DNA of 64,000 nucleotides from Granulicella sp. S156 (lineage in GTDB: Bacteria > Acidobacteriota > Terriglobia > Terriglobales > Acidobacteriaceae): positions 522,999-586,998 of the forward strand of contig NZ_LMUH01000013.1 of assembly GCF_009766105.1 (NCBI RefSeq), written 5' to 3'. The notes beneath the pieces were generated by a model. That model had not been told where the DNA came from, did no database searches, and worked only from the letters and a program-made list of their open reading frames with translations. Of the stretch, positions 8,039 to 16,138 are shown piece by piece. The stretch's first letter is position 1. Every line of letters starts with the position of its first letter. The position numbers and the translations under genes were made by a program.

Positions 8039-9208
8039 CTAGGATAGTGGCGCGGTAATCGGCGCTGCGACGGCCTTAGGGCGTTTGTAGAAGGGGGTTG
8101 GGACAACCACCGCCTTCACCAGTTGGCCACGAATCTCGACCGCGAGCTCGGTACCGACCTCCGTATAAGCCACGGGTACGTAGGCCAGAGCGATGTTTTT
8201 CTTGAGAAATGGGGCAGGGGAGCCCGAAGTGATCTCTCCGATGCGGGTTCCGTCGAGGGTGGCGACCGGATAGCCGTCGCGTCCGATGCCGCGGTCGACC
8301 ATCTCCAACCCAACCAGCCGGCGAGCCGGGCCACCGCTGTTTTGTACCTCGAGCAGTGCCTCCCGCCCGACGAAGTCCGTCCCCTTGTCCAGCTTGCAAT
8401 ACCGGCCAAGATTCGCCTCGAAGACGTTGATCGTGTCGGAGATCTCGTGCCCGTAGAGGGCCATGGAGGACTCCAGGCGCAGCGTATTCCTTGCGCCGAG
8501 CCCGCAGGGGATGATCCCGAACTCCTCGCCGGCGGCGAGCACCTCGCCCCACACCCGCGCGCTGGTCGGCTCGTCGGAGGGGATATAGATCTCGAAGCCG
8601 TCCTCGCCGGTGTAGCCGGTGCGGGCGATCATCACGTTGTGGCAGCCGCAAACCTGTCCCCAGGTGAACCAGTAGTTCTTGATCGGGGTGAGGTCAACGC
8701 CGGTCAGCTTTTGCAGGGTCGCTTGTGCCTTCGGGCCCTGGATCGCGAGCTGCGTGTAGTAGTCGGAAAAGTCGTTGACATGAACGCCGCTCATGCCGCC
8801 GATGACCTGCCGCACCCACTGCACGTCCTTCTCCCGGGTGCCGGCGTTGATGACGATGAGGTAGTCGTTGTCGCCGAGCTTATGCAGAACGACATCGTCG
8901 ACGAAGGTCCCGTTCGGATACAGCATCGCGGAGTAGTGCGCCTGTCCGGTCTGGAGCTTGCTGGCATCGTTCATCAGCAGCTTCTGCACAGCGGCCAGCG
9001 AGTTTGGCCCGCGTAGCTGAATATCGCCCATATGCGAGACATCGAAGAGGCCGACTGCGGTGCGCACGGCCATATGTTCTTCGATCAGTCCGCGATACTG
9101 AACGGGCATATCCCAACCGCCAAAGTCGACCATGCGCGCCTTATGCGCGTGGTGAGTGGCGTGAAGGGCGGTACGGCGGAGAGCGGAGGGGGTTTCGGTC
9201 GTGGTCAT
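8039..9208 (-). CDS. gcvT: Glycine cleavage system T protein (aminomethyltransferase)
   Basis: A 389-residue enzyme that transfers the methylene group to tetrahydrofolate and releases ammonia. Family blocks visible: MVDFGGWDMPVQYRGLIEEHMAVRTAVGLFDVSHMGDI, NSLAAVQKLLMND, ARTGYTGEDGFEIY, and a C-terminal GEITSGSPAPFLKKNIALAYV. MTTTETPS is chosen as start because AAGGA lies upstream; seven further codons could extend it. It is the first gene of the gcv operon, so the promoter lies upstream of about 9209. Confidence 0.97.
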   Translation of the reverse strand: MTTTETPSALRRTALHATHHAHKARMVDFGGWDMPVQYRGLIEEHMAVRTAVGLFDVSHMGDIQLRGPNSLAAVQKLLMNDASKLQTGQAHYSAMLYPNGTFVDDVVLHKLGDNDYLIVINAGTREKDVQWVRQVIGGMSGVHVNDFSDYYTQLAIQGPKAQATLQKLTGVDLTPIKNYWFTWGQVCGCHNVMIARTGYTGEDGFEIYIPSDEPTSARVWGEVLAAGEEFGIIPCGLGARNTLRLESSMALYGHEISDTINVFEANLGRYCKLDKGTDFVGREALLEVQNSGGPARRLVGLEMVDRGIGRDGYPVATLDGTRIGEITSGSPAPFLKKNIALAYVPVAYTEVGTELAVEIRGQLVKAVVVPTPFYKRPKAVAAPITAPLS

Positions 9209-9272
9209 ATGTCTGTCCTTAGGATGCACCAGAGCGCGCAGTTCGCGCGAGGCAACTGTCTACGATAGCAAA

Positions 9273-9291
9273 CCTCAGGCATAGCCTCAGG
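9273..9291. promoter_or_regulatory. Direct repeat upstream of gcvT, candidate operator
   Basis: CCTCAGG occurs twice, 12 bp apart, in the 97-bp gap upstream of gcvT. A GC-rich inverted repeat (GCGCG-n-CGCGC) lies closer to gcvT, near 9233-9250. I see no glycine riboswitch consensus in this short gap. Calling the repeat an operator is a guess from position only. Confidence 0.25.
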
Positions 9292-9305
9292 AGCGCTGCC
9301 CCAAC

Positions 9306-9821
9306 CTAATGGGCCGGCGATACGACGGCTTTCAGGTCGTTCAGCAGGGCAGCGATTCCATCATCGAAGTTGCGATCATGCGTCTTCTGTAAGTATGCGA
9401 CATCGACGGATTCGGTAAACGTCCACAGGATGTAATGGGTCGGCCGATCGTAGATCACAAGCCGAAACATCGGCAGCGGATCGGCCGCACCCTTTACCTT
9501 GGCTCCCTGGTTGTCTCCAAAGGCAGGTCCTTTGGGCGCTACCAGTTGAATCTCGAAGACGAGGTCAGCTTCAGCTGGGCTTGTCTTCAGGGAAAACGTT
9601 TTATCTGCCGCCAACGCCATATAGAGCGCGGTATAGGGCCGCGCCGTGTCGCCGCTGAAGGGGTGAGGGAATAGTCCGCTGTCGGCGCCTGCGTTGGAGA
9701 CAAACACGCTCTTGCCCGCAAGCAGTGGCGCCGGTACGGGAGGCCGGTTTGGAAGCTGTTGGGACTGTATCGCGCCGGGTAGAAGCAGGAACGAGAGTAG
9801 AAGCACGGAACGAAGCCGCAT
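9306..9821 (-). CDS. Secreted hypothetical protein
   Basis: 171 residues with a clear signal peptide (MRLRSVLLLSFLLLPGAIQS). The mature part begins QQLPNRPPVPAPLLAGKSVFVSNAGAD and ends TESVDVAYLQKTHDRNFDDGIAALLNDLKAVVSP. I do not recognise a named domain. The layout (signal, one compact domain, a final amphipathic helix) suggests a periplasmic protein. The start was set at the internal Met because AAGGA precedes it by 7 bases and it begins the signal peptide. Confidence 0.8.
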   Translation of the reverse strand: MRLRSVLLLSFLLLPGAIQSQQLPNRPPVPAPLLAGKSVFVSNAGADSGLFPHPFSGDTARPYTALYMALAADKTFSLKTSPAEADLVFEIQLVAPKGPAFGDNQGAKVKGAADPLPMFRLVIYDRPTHYILWTFTESVDVAYLQKTHDRNFDDGIAALLNDLKAVVSPAH

Positions 9822-9970
9822 GATGGTGTCCTTTTTAGCAGCAAGGAGTGTCGTCTGTCTGCTAGGCAAGAGACGTGGGATTTTTACAGTTGGTCTCTTG
9901 GGAAAGATATTCGGTGAACCAAACCTACCCCTGGGACCGTGACTGCGTAATTAGGCCCCTTTGCTTTTCT

Positions 9971-10066
9971 AGTTGTCATTCCCGGAGGGAATCTGCTTCT
10001 TTCTTTGCTGGTAAGAAGGTTGTGGCTATACGAACCAACAGCAGATTCCCTGCGGGAATGACAACC
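9971..10066. repeat. Inverted pair of GTCATTCCC...GGGAATCTGC elements
   Basis: The unit at 9971-9996 and its reverse complement at 10041-10066 match at 25 of 26 positions. Each unit contains its own small palindrome (TTCCC-n3-GGGAA). Further copies occur inside the his operon (19491-19530, 20342-20368, 27320-27348). The rest of the 351-bp gap (9822-10172) shows no gene; it holds this element and AT/CAA-rich sequence. Confidence 0.8.
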
Positions 10067-10172
10067 AGAAAAACAACAACAAAAGCAAGAAGACCTCTCT
10101 GCTCCCGTTGGTTGGTCGAAATGGCAGCTTTTGGAGGGGGTTCGGGAGAGATTCTTCAGTAGAACTGTAGTA

Positions 10173-10658
10173 CTAGCGTCGCTGCCGGCGGCTCGCGCGC
10201 ACGAAGCTGCTGACGGAGAAGTACGCGAAGACCAGAAACACGGCCAGGTAAAAGTAAGCCTTGTGAGCTTCGGGTGTGATTGGCGACGCTTTGAAGCTGT
10301 TGCGCAGCCGCCACACGCCTTGCGCCAGGAACAGCGCAAACAGCGCGAAGAAGGTGCCTGTTACCTCCAGCCAGAGAACACTGGAAAACCGTTTCACGGG
10401 AGTCAGTACGGACTGACCGAGGCCACGTGCATGGGTTCTGGCATTTTTTTTCACTTCGGCAACGGTGCGGTAGGCCTCTGCGACCTGGGCTATGGGGGAA
10501 GGTTGAGGGGTTGTATTTGCAGGGGTGGGCTGTGTCGCTCGCTGCGAAGTCCCAGCCGAAGGATTTGGCGCTGTGGCTGCGTCGACGGCACTGATTAGCG
10601 TCTTTGTGGCGTGGCGCGCGCCGTAGCCAAGAGCGCGACCGAGGCGAACCCTGTCCAT
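10173..10658 (-). CDS. Membrane protein of unknown function, two TM segments
   Basis: 161 residues from MDRVRLGRALGYGARHATKTLI. A Pro/Thr-rich linker (about residues 35-60) follows, then two C-terminal membrane segments, LWLEVTGTFFALFALFLAQG and YFYLAVFLVFAYFSVSSFV, and a basic tail RASRRQRR. I do not recognise the family. Longer starts are open on this strand, but their sequence overlaps the divergent small gene at 10728. No clear ribosome site is visible. It is probably an inner-membrane protein. Confidence 0.65.
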   Translation of the reverse strand: MDRVRLGRALGYGARHATKTLISAVDAATAPNPSAGTSQRATQPTPANTTPQPSPIAQVAEAYRTVAEVKKNARTHARGLGQSVLTPVKRFSSVLWLEVTGTFFALFALFLAQGVWRLRNSFKASPITPEAHKAYFYLAVFLVFAYFSVSSFVRASRRQRR

Positions 10659-10727
10659 GGCCCAAGTGTATCGTGCCCCCACCTGTTGCCGCGAAGCGCG
10701 AAGTCCACGCCTTGCATCCAACGGCAT

Positions 10728-10922
10728 ATGGCGTCTGTCGATGGGGAAGATGAGAGTACGGGAAGCCTGAAGAAATGGGCCTGGTTGGTGGGAGGGCTGT
10801 GCGCCGCTGCGGCGGGGTTCCTGGTGTGGGGACCAAAGCGCGTCAAGCCGGTCCAGGACCTGGCGCATCGCCTTGAAGAGGCCTGGGAAGAGCACGACGA
10901 AGGCCAGGATATAGAGATCTAA
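10728..10922 (+). CDS. Small single-TM protein
   Basis: 64 residues starting MASVDGEDESTGSLKKW, with one membrane segment AWLVGGLCAAAAGFLVWG followed by PKRVKPVQDLAHRLEEAWEEHDE. It is divergent from the two-TM protein across a 69-bp gap. The acidic N-terminus, a basic KKW edge and a charged C-terminal helix are typical of a real small membrane protein. Function unknown; the longer upstream reading frame lacks a plausible start signal. Confidence 0.6.
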   Translation: MASVDGEDESTGSLKKWAWLVGGLCAAAAGFLVWGPKRVKPVQDLAHRLEEAWEEHDEGQDIEI

Positions 10923-11000
10923 AGGCCACCTGGTAAATCATGTTTTGCGACACCGCCGACATCGGCGTAATCTTGAGGGCAGTTGCACCCGCTGCTGCCG

Positions 11001-11024
11001 TTCCCAAAAGGTTGGTTTTGGGAA
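11001..11024. repeat. Perfect 9-bp inverted repeat
   Basis: TTCCCAAAA and TTTTGGGAA flank a 6-base loop (GGTTGG) in the gap ahead of the 107-aa gene at 11072. No T run follows. It could be an operator or a weak terminator for the small membrane gene upstream. Confidence 0.6.
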
Positions 11025-11071
11025 TACCCGGTGCGTGGTCAGGGCATTCTGAACGAAGCCGGGAGGTGGCA

Positions 11072-11395
11072 TTGAATCAACAGGTCAAGGATCTTATCCA
11101 AAAGTTAGGCGAAGCGATTCACGAGTCGGTAGCTGAATCGGAAGCGATTGCGGGCGTGGTCCGCGAGATACGCGAGCAAGGCTTCGACGTGATCCTGATG
11201 CTGGAAGCGACCATCGGCTTGAACGAGGTCGATGATGACGACGAAACGGCAGAAAACGACGAAGGCAATGAGGCGGCGCACGGTCCTTTTACGCGCAACG
11301 ATCTAACCTTCCTGAAGTCTTTGCGCATCACAACAGAGGAGCATGAATCGGGCTCCAGCAGCGACACTGGTAGTGGTGGGCCCGACGGTGCATAA
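11072..11395 (+). CDS. Hypothetical acidic protein, TTG start
   Basis: 107 residues if the TTG at 11072 is the start; GGGAGG lies 5 bases upstream, which decides this start over the longer open frame. The sequence NQQVKDLIQKLGEAIHESVAESEAIAGVVREIREQGFDVILMLEATIGL predicts helices and a short beta strand. An acidic low-complexity stretch (DDDDETAENDEGNE), a TFLKSLRIT segment and a Ser/Gly-rich tail follow. No recognised domain. It is 96 bp upstream of glgC on the same strand. Confidence 0.7.
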   Translation: MNQQVKDLIQKLGEAIHESVAESEAIAGVVREIREQGFDVILMLEATIGLNEVDDDDETAENDEGNEAAHGPFTRNDLTFLKSLRITTEEHESGSSSDTGSGGPDGA

Positions 11396-11491
11396 CTGCA
11401 TCTGCCTCAATGTTTTGACCGTGTGCTAGACTCGTCGCCAGTTTTGCGTCTTGTGAGATTAAATGCACTTTGGGAGAGGTAAAGGGAGTAC

Positions 11492-12754
11492 ATGAGAGAT
11501 ACGTTGGGTGTATTGCTCGCCGGTGGGGCGGGCGAGAGATTGTTTCCCTTGACTCGCGACCGTGCTAAACCAGCGGTACCTTTTGCGGGGCAGTACCGCA
11601 TCATCGACATCACACTTTCGAACTGCATCAACTCCGATCTTCGTCACGTCTACATCCTGACGCAGTACAAAGCGCTGTCGCTGAATCGCCATATTCGCGA
11701 GGGGTGGGGGCCGGTAGTCGCGAGTGAACTGGGCGAGTTCATTGAGATTCTGCCGCCGATGCAGCGTGTCTCCAAGAGCTGGTACCAAGGCACGGCCGAT
11801 GCGGTCTTTCAGAACATCTACTCCATCGGCTCCGAAGAGCCAAACTATGTGTTAATTCTCTCCGGCGACCACATCTACAAGATGAACTACGCGCTGATGA
11901 GGCAGCAGCACATCGAATCGGGCGCGGATGTAACGATTGCCACCCTGCCGGTGAACCCGGATCAGGTCTCTCAGTTCGGCGTTGTCGAGGTCGGCAAGAA
12001 CGCTGAAGTTGCAGGCTTCGTCGAAAAGCCGAAGGAGACGAATATTCGGTCCCCTTTCAACCCTGACATGGTCGATGTCTCGATGGGCATCTATCTCTTC
12101 AACACGGACGTGTTGATTCCCGAGTTGATGAAGGACGCCGAGGACCCGAACTCCAAGCACGACTTCGGCCACGACATTCTGCCAAAGCTGCTGGGGCGTT
12201 ACAAGATACACGCCTATAACTTCGTCGATGAGAACAAGCAGCGCGCGCTCTACTGGCGCGATGTGGGAACCCTGGAGGCCTACTACGAGGCCAACATGGA
12301 CATCGCTGCGGTGGCGCCAACCTTCAACCTCTACGACAAGGCGTGGCCGATGCGTACGCGGGCCTATCAGTACCCGCCGGCCAAGTTCGTCTTCGGGGAA
12401 CCCGGTCGCACAGGTATGGCGATCAACTCGATCGTCAGCGCCGGCTCCATCGTCTCAGGCTCGGTGGTGCGCAACTCGGTGCTTTCGCAGGATGTGCGTG
12501 TGAACAGCTATGCGGATGTCGATTCCAGCATCATCTTCTCGCACGTCAACATCGGCCGCCACTGCCGTATTCGGCATGCCATCATAGACCGCGACGTGCA
12601 TATCCCGGATGGCACGGTCATCGGCTACGACCCCGCCGAAGATAAGAAGAACTACTTCGTCACTCCCAGCGGCCTAACCGTCGTCACGCGCGACTACTCG
12701 GTCTATGAGAACCCGGTTTCGACGGATTTCAAGCAGGTGAGCGAAGGCTGGTAA
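11492..12754 (+). CDS. glgC: Glucose-1-phosphate adenylyltransferase (ADP-glucose pyrophosphorylase)
   Basis: 420 residues. It makes ADP-glucose from glucose-1-phosphate and ATP, the committed step of bacterial glycogen synthesis. The N-terminal nucleotidyltransferase signature is LLAGGAGERLFPLTRDRAKPAVPFAGQYRIID, followed by NCINSDLRHVYILTQYKALSLNRHI and LILSGDHIYKMNY. FVEKPKET and a C-terminal left-handed beta-helix complete the enzyme. GGGAG precedes the ATG. No other glycogen gene is adjacent. A strong composite terminator follows. Confidence 0.97.
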   Translation: MRDTLGVLLAGGAGERLFPLTRDRAKPAVPFAGQYRIIDITLSNCINSDLRHVYILTQYKALSLNRHIREGWGPVVASELGEFIEILPPMQRVSKSWYQGTADAVFQNIYSIGSEEPNYVLILSGDHIYKMNYALMRQQHIESGADVTIATLPVNPDQVSQFGVVEVGKNAEVAGFVEKPKETNIRSPFNPDMVDVSMGIYLFNTDVLIPELMKDAEDPNSKHDFGHDILPKLLGRYKIHAYNFVDENKQRALYWRDVGTLEAYYEANMDIAAVAPTFNLYDKAWPMRTRAYQYPPAKFVFGEPGRTGMAINSIVSAGSIVSGSVVRNSVLSQDVRVNSYADVDSSIIFSHVNIGRHCRIRHAIIDRDVHIPDGTVIGYDPAEDKKNYFVTPSGLTVVTRDYSVYENPVSTDFKQVSEGW

Positions 12755-12758
12755 AGAC

Positions 12759-12865
12759 AGTGACCAGTGTTAAGTGACAAGTGATAAGTAAAAGCTAAGC
12801 GGCGCGGAATGAATATCGTTCCGCGCCGCTTTTGTCTTACTACTTGTCACTTACCACTGGTCACT
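12759..12865. repeat. Long imperfect inverted repeat enclosing the glgC terminator
   Basis: The 24-base arms 12759-12782 and 12842-12865 (AGTGACCAGTG...) are complementary at 23 of 24 positions. They enclose the glgC terminator, so the whole spacer can fold into one cruciform. The word structure resembles the spacers at 29898-29956 and 39356-39432. Confidence 0.8.
12799..12833. terminator. Rho-independent terminator after glgC
   Basis: GCGGCGCGGAA pairs with TTCCGCGCCGC around a 9-base loop and is followed by TTTT on the plus strand. It sits 44 bp after the glgC stop and before the convergent outer-membrane protein gene. Confidence 0.92.
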
Positions 12866-12877
12866 TATTCACTGCCT

Positions 12878-13660
12878 TTATCTCTTTCCGAACTTATAGA
12901 CCAGTCCCGCCGAGATCGAGAAGAACTCGCGGGTCTCCGTTCCGAAGTGTTCGAAGATGAGATCGGGCTGCAGGCGTACGGCTACGCGCGGTGCATAGTT
13001 GAAGTCGATGCTGCCGCCTACTGCGCCAAAGGGAGAGGTGCTGTTGCAGTAGAGTCCCAGATTTCCGATCTGGCCGGGCTGCTGCTGTGACGGGCAGGCA
13101 GAGACGGGGCTGCCTCCCGGGAAATTCGCCGTAGCGTGATCGAAGATGCCCTCTGTAGCGCCGACGAGCGCGTGATAGTCGATTGCGGCGTAACGGTTCT
13201 TCGGGCCGCGCCACTGTATGCCGCCGCTCTCAATGTTCTGCATGACGAGTACACGGTTCAGATTGGTCAATTGATTGGATCCGGGATTGGGGGAGGTAGG
13301 CGTGGTTCCAGCCTGAAAGCGATAGTCTCCCGCGATGCCGAGATGGTTGGTCAGCCAATAGGTGCCCATCAATTCGCCGCCACCCATGTTGTAGTGCTTG
13401 GGCAGGTTCTGGCCGGCCTGGCCGTTGCTGTAGCTCAGGCCGCCGTAGACCTCCCACCGATTGTCATAGCGTGGTCCGGCGTAAGGCGCCAGCGCTGGTG
13501 AGGTTACGGTGGTCGACATGGGTTTGGTCCCGGGGGCTGCAACCTGTGCCTGCAGGCTGCTGGCGCAGAAAAGGGATGTTCCTGTCAGAGTTGTCAAAAT
13601 TGCCAGAACAAGCGCCGCTATCGGCGTGCGGCGCGTGGATAAAGCTGTCTGATTCGTCAC
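12878..13660 (-). CDS. Outer-membrane beta-barrel protein
   Basis: 260 residues with a signal peptide (APIAALVLAILTTLTGTSL-type core, cleaved near ASSLQAQ). The mature chain has alternating strand patterns typical of 8-stranded barrels: WEVYGGLSYSNG, GGGELMGTYWLTNHLGIAGDYRFQ, KNRYAAIDYHALVGATEG, FGAVGGSIDFNYAPRVAVRLQPDLIF. It ends REFFSISAGLVYKFGKR, with the aromatic-rich terminal strand of OmpA/OprF-like barrels. It contains two Cys (ACPSQQ and LYCN) that may form a loop disulfide. Ligand or function unknown. Confidence 0.82.
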   Translation of the reverse strand: MTNQTALSTRRTPIAALVLAILTTLTGTSLFCASSLQAQVAAPGTKPMSTTVTSPALAPYAGPRYDNRWEVYGGLSYSNGQAGQNLPKHYNMGGGELMGTYWLTNHLGIAGDYRFQAGTTPTSPNPGSNQLTNLNRVLVMQNIESGGIQWRGPKNRYAAIDYHALVGATEGIFDHATANFPGGSPVSACPSQQQPGQIGNLGLYCNSTSPFGAVGGSIDFNYAPRVAVRLQPDLIFEHFGTETREFFSISAGLVYKFGKR

Positions 13661-13980
13661 GTGGAAGATTGTCCTCTACTGCCGGCGCCGGAGCGCGCTA
13701 TTGTTCAAGTGCGCGCCTTCGCGGTGCGTTCCTCTAAGGATATAACGCCGGGGCATGATTTGCGGCGAATCCTGCGGATTGGATAACGCGTTAGTTTGGA
13801 TCGTGGAACGGCACGGCTCCAGCGCCTGTTGTTGTCGTGCAGAAGAGGGACTTGAAGTCCGCGGCCCTGGCAGCTTGAGGCCTGTACCCTTCAAGCCGCA
13901 CTCACCAAGGACTGCTGGATCGTGCGACAATGGTACGTCGCCGCCCCGTTCGACTGGGTACGGCAGCAGGGAGACTTCGT
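13661..13980. other. 320-bp intergenic region without a gene
   Basis: This gap lies between the start of the minus-strand outer-membrane gene and tatA. I see no supported ORF. The only structure is CTTGAAG (about 13850) facing CTTCAAG (about 13888), a loose inverted repeat with a spacer of about 30 bp. It must contain divergent promoters, but none with both good -10 and -35 boxes stands out. Confidence 0.4.
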
Positions 13981-14202
13981 ATGGGTGAACTTTTTACACC
14001 AACCCACCTGATTGTGCTGGCTGTTGTGGCTATTGTGCTCTTTGGCGGCAAAAAATTGCCGGAGCTTGGCAAGGGCCTCGGTGAAGGCCTGCGTGGCTTC
14101 AAGGAAGGCGTTAAGGGCATCACAGAAGATCCCAATGCCGCCGCCAAGACCAGCGAGGCGCCCAAGCCCGGAGACTCGCTCAAACCGCCACCGGCAGCCT
14201 AA
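13981..14202 (+). CDS. tatA: Sec-independent protein translocase subunit TatA/TatE
   Basis: 73 residues. One N-terminal TM segment ([15 protein letters not shown]) is followed by the hallmark [26 protein letters not shown] amphipathic helix and a Pro-rich soluble tail. It forms the Tat pore for folded proteins. MGELFTPTH is the start; GGGAG lies upstream. No tatB or tatC is nearby, as is often seen when tatA is encoded alone. Confidence 0.95.
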   Translation: MGELFTPTHLIVLAVVAIVLFGGKKLPELGKGLGEGLRGFKEGVKGITEDPNAAAKTSEAPKPGDSLKPPPAA

Positions 14203-14228
14203 CTGGTTTTTTATCGACAACACAGGAG

Positions 14229-14260
14229 CGACGGTCCCCTGCGACCGTCGTTTTCTTTTT
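14229..14260 (+). terminator. Rho-independent terminator after tatA
   Basis: CGACGGTC pairs with GACCGTCG around a 6-base loop, followed directly by TTTTCTTTTT. Confidence 0.92.
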
Positions 14261-14307
14261 CGGTGAATGCCCGGCGTTTGCCGGGATCTCCCAAAGAGGC
14301 CATCTCC

Positions 14308-15216
14308 ATGAAGTTGAAATCAAGCTACTTCGTAAAGCCGCACAGCAAAGTGCGGCTTTCGCGTCTCTCCACCTCTGAGACCGGCAGTTTCCACGACAAG
14401 GATGACGTGGAGCCTGTGCTCGCGAAGCATCTCGAGCAGCTTGCGGCCCTGCAGGAAGTCCTCTACGCCTCCCAGTCCAAGGCCGTGCTGATCGTGCTGC
14501 AGGGCATGGATACCGCAGGCAAGGATGGCACTATCCGGCACATCTTTTCGGGGATCAATCCTCAAGGCTGCGATGTTGCAGCCTTCAAGGTGCCGACACC
14601 GTTGGAGGCCCGGCATGAGTTTCTATGGCGCTGCCAGGCCCAGACGCCAGCGCGCGGCATGATCGAGATCTTCAATCGTTCTCACTATGAGGATGTGCTT
14701 TCCCCGCGCGTCCACGGCTTGATCTCAGACAAGGTTGCGCGCCGCCGTATGGACGATATCAACGCCTGGGAGCAGACGCTGGCGGACAACGAGGTTGTGA
14801 TCCTCAAGTTCTTCCTGCACATTTCGCACGCGGAGCAGACACGCCGTCTGCAGGCGCGCATCGACACGCCCGACAAACGCTGGAAGCTTTCACCCGCCGA
14901 CTTCGCCGAACGCAAATTCTGGCCGAAGTACGTTGACGCTTACGAGGACATCCTTCGCGACACCAGCCACAAGCACGCCCCATGGTTCGTGATTCCGGCG
15001 GATAACAAGTGGTACCGCAACATCGCGATCTCTCAGATTCTGGTAGACGCGATGAAGGGCCTGAAGCTGGAGTATCCGAAACCGACGTTCGATCCATCCG
15101 GCATCAAGCTGACGAAAGAGAGCGCGGATTCGGCCGTGAAGAAGATCGCGGCGCGCAAGAAACGCAAAGGCAAAGATGCCCCTGCTGCCGATGCGACTCC
15201 AGCGAGCAGCAAATAA
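14308..15216 (+). CDS. Polyphosphate kinase 2 (PPK2) family protein
   Basis: About 302 residues. PPK2 enzymes phosphorylate nucleoside mono- or diphosphates with polyphosphate. The P-loop is LQGMDTAGKDGTI, the Walker B region is IEIFNRSHYEDVLSPRVH, and the lid is RRMDDINAWEQ. The FFLHISHAEQTRRLQARIDTPDKRWKLSPADFAERKFW and VIPADNKWYRNIAISQ segments are typical. The C-terminus is basic and Ala-rich. MKLKSSYF is preferred as start because AGAGG precedes it and the upstream extension crosses the tatA terminator. Subclass (AMP versus ADP acceptor) is not decided here. Confidence 0.93.
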   Translation: MKLKSSYFVKPHSKVRLSRLSTSETGSFHDKDDVEPVLAKHLEQLAALQEVLYASQSKAVLIVLQGMDTAGKDGTIRHIFSGINPQGCDVAAFKVPTPLEARHEFLWRCQAQTPARGMIEIFNRSHYEDVLSPRVHGLISDKVARRRMDDINAWEQTLADNEVVILKFFLHISHAEQTRRLQARIDTPDKRWKLSPADFAERKFWPKYVDAYEDILRDTSHKHAPWFVIPADNKWYRNIAISQILVDAMKGLKLEYPKPTFDPSGIKLTKESADSAVKKIAARKKRKGKDAPAADATPASSK

Positions 15217-15240
15217 GGGTGGGATGAGGAGAGCAACTCC

Positions 15241-16125
15241 TCAGAGCGTAACCATCACAACTGCGGCCACCGCCATGACCATACCTGCGATCTGCCGTCG
15301 CGTAGGCCGCTCGTGCAGCCTCCATGCCGCCAGCAGAATTGTTGACGCAGGATAGAGCGAAGCCAGCACCGCCGCCACATCCAGCCGGCCCAGGCGAGTG
15401 GCCCATACGAAGAGCATATTGCCGCCGGTATCGAGCAGCACGACAGAAAGAGCCCACAGGGCAGCGGACCTGTTGATGCGGCCTGCGTCCTTGTCTGCGG
15501 CGCCTCCGCGAAGCCACAGCACCAGCAGTGTCAGGCCGCAGGTGGTGAGGCTTCCGATACGAGCCACGGCCAGTGGCACAAAGACTCCGAGCGGGTTCGC
15601 CATGCGCAGAGCTACGAAGTAAACGCCGAAGCCGATGCCGGCAAAGATGGCGAGGCCCAGCGTCCCTCGGGCAGAGTTTCCCGTAGAAGGCCCGGCAGCG
15701 ATCACCCAGATAGCGACAAACGCAAACGCAAATCCGGCCAGCCGTAGCGCGCCTGGAGCCCCTTCGAGCACCAGCGAGACCAGCGCAGGGATAGCAGCGG
15801 CCAGCAGCCCACTGATCGCGGCTGAAACACCCATCTCACCGCGTGAGAGAGCGATATAGAACGCCGTCACGGAGGTACCGCCGGCAAAGCCTGCCAGCAA
15901 ACTCCAGCCGAGCAGCGCACCGTGAGGCATCGATTCATGCCGAAGCAGGATGATCGCCGCTAACACTGCAAAGCTGGTGAAGTGAGACAGCAGGATGACG
16001 CGCAACGCCGCCCGGAGCGAGCCTCCTGCGGCCTTGACGCCCATGCCGCCAGCGAAGTCACCGCCGCCCCATGCCACCGCCGCAGCAAGCGCCACCAGGG
16101 CGTTGCTTTGTATGTTCCAGTTCAC
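15241..16125 (-). CDS. EamA/DMT-superfamily transporter
   Basis: 294 residues with about ten hydrophobic segments in two five-helix halves, the EamA layout. Recognisable parts are LVALAAAVAWGGGDFAGGMGVK at the start and LDTGGNMLFVWATRLGRLDVAAVLASLYPASTILLAAWRLHERPTRRQIAGMVMAVAAVVMVTL at the end; the latter is the classic EamA second-half signature. It is probably a metabolite exporter in the inner membrane; the substrate is unknown. It is convergent with ppk2 (24-bp gap) and downstream of a VWA gene on the same strand. Confidence 0.9.
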   Translation of the reverse strand: MNWNIQSNALVALAAAVAWGGGDFAGGMGVKAAGGSLRAALRVILLSHFTSFAVLAAIILLRHESMPHGALLGWSLLAGFAGGTSVTAFYIALSRGEMGVSAAISGLLAAAIPALVSLVLEGAPGALRLAGFAFAFVAIWVIAAGPSTGNSARGTLGLAIFAGIGFGVYFVALRMANPLGVFVPLAVARIGSLTTCGLTLLVLWLRGGAADKDAGRINRSAALWALSVVLLDTGGNMLFVWATRLGRLDVAAVLASLYPASTILLAAWRLHERPTRRQIAGMVMAVAAVVMVTL

Positions 16126-16138
16126 AGACTTCCAGTGT

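Noticed and set aside
9209..9305. Glycine riboswitch upstream of gcvT
   Set aside because: The 97-bp gap is too short and lacks the tandem aptamer consensus; only a direct CCTCAGG repeat and a small palindrome are visible.
9966..10066. CRISPR-like repeats
   Set aside because: Only two units in inverted orientation, with no regular spacers or cas genes; they are dispersed palindromic repeats.
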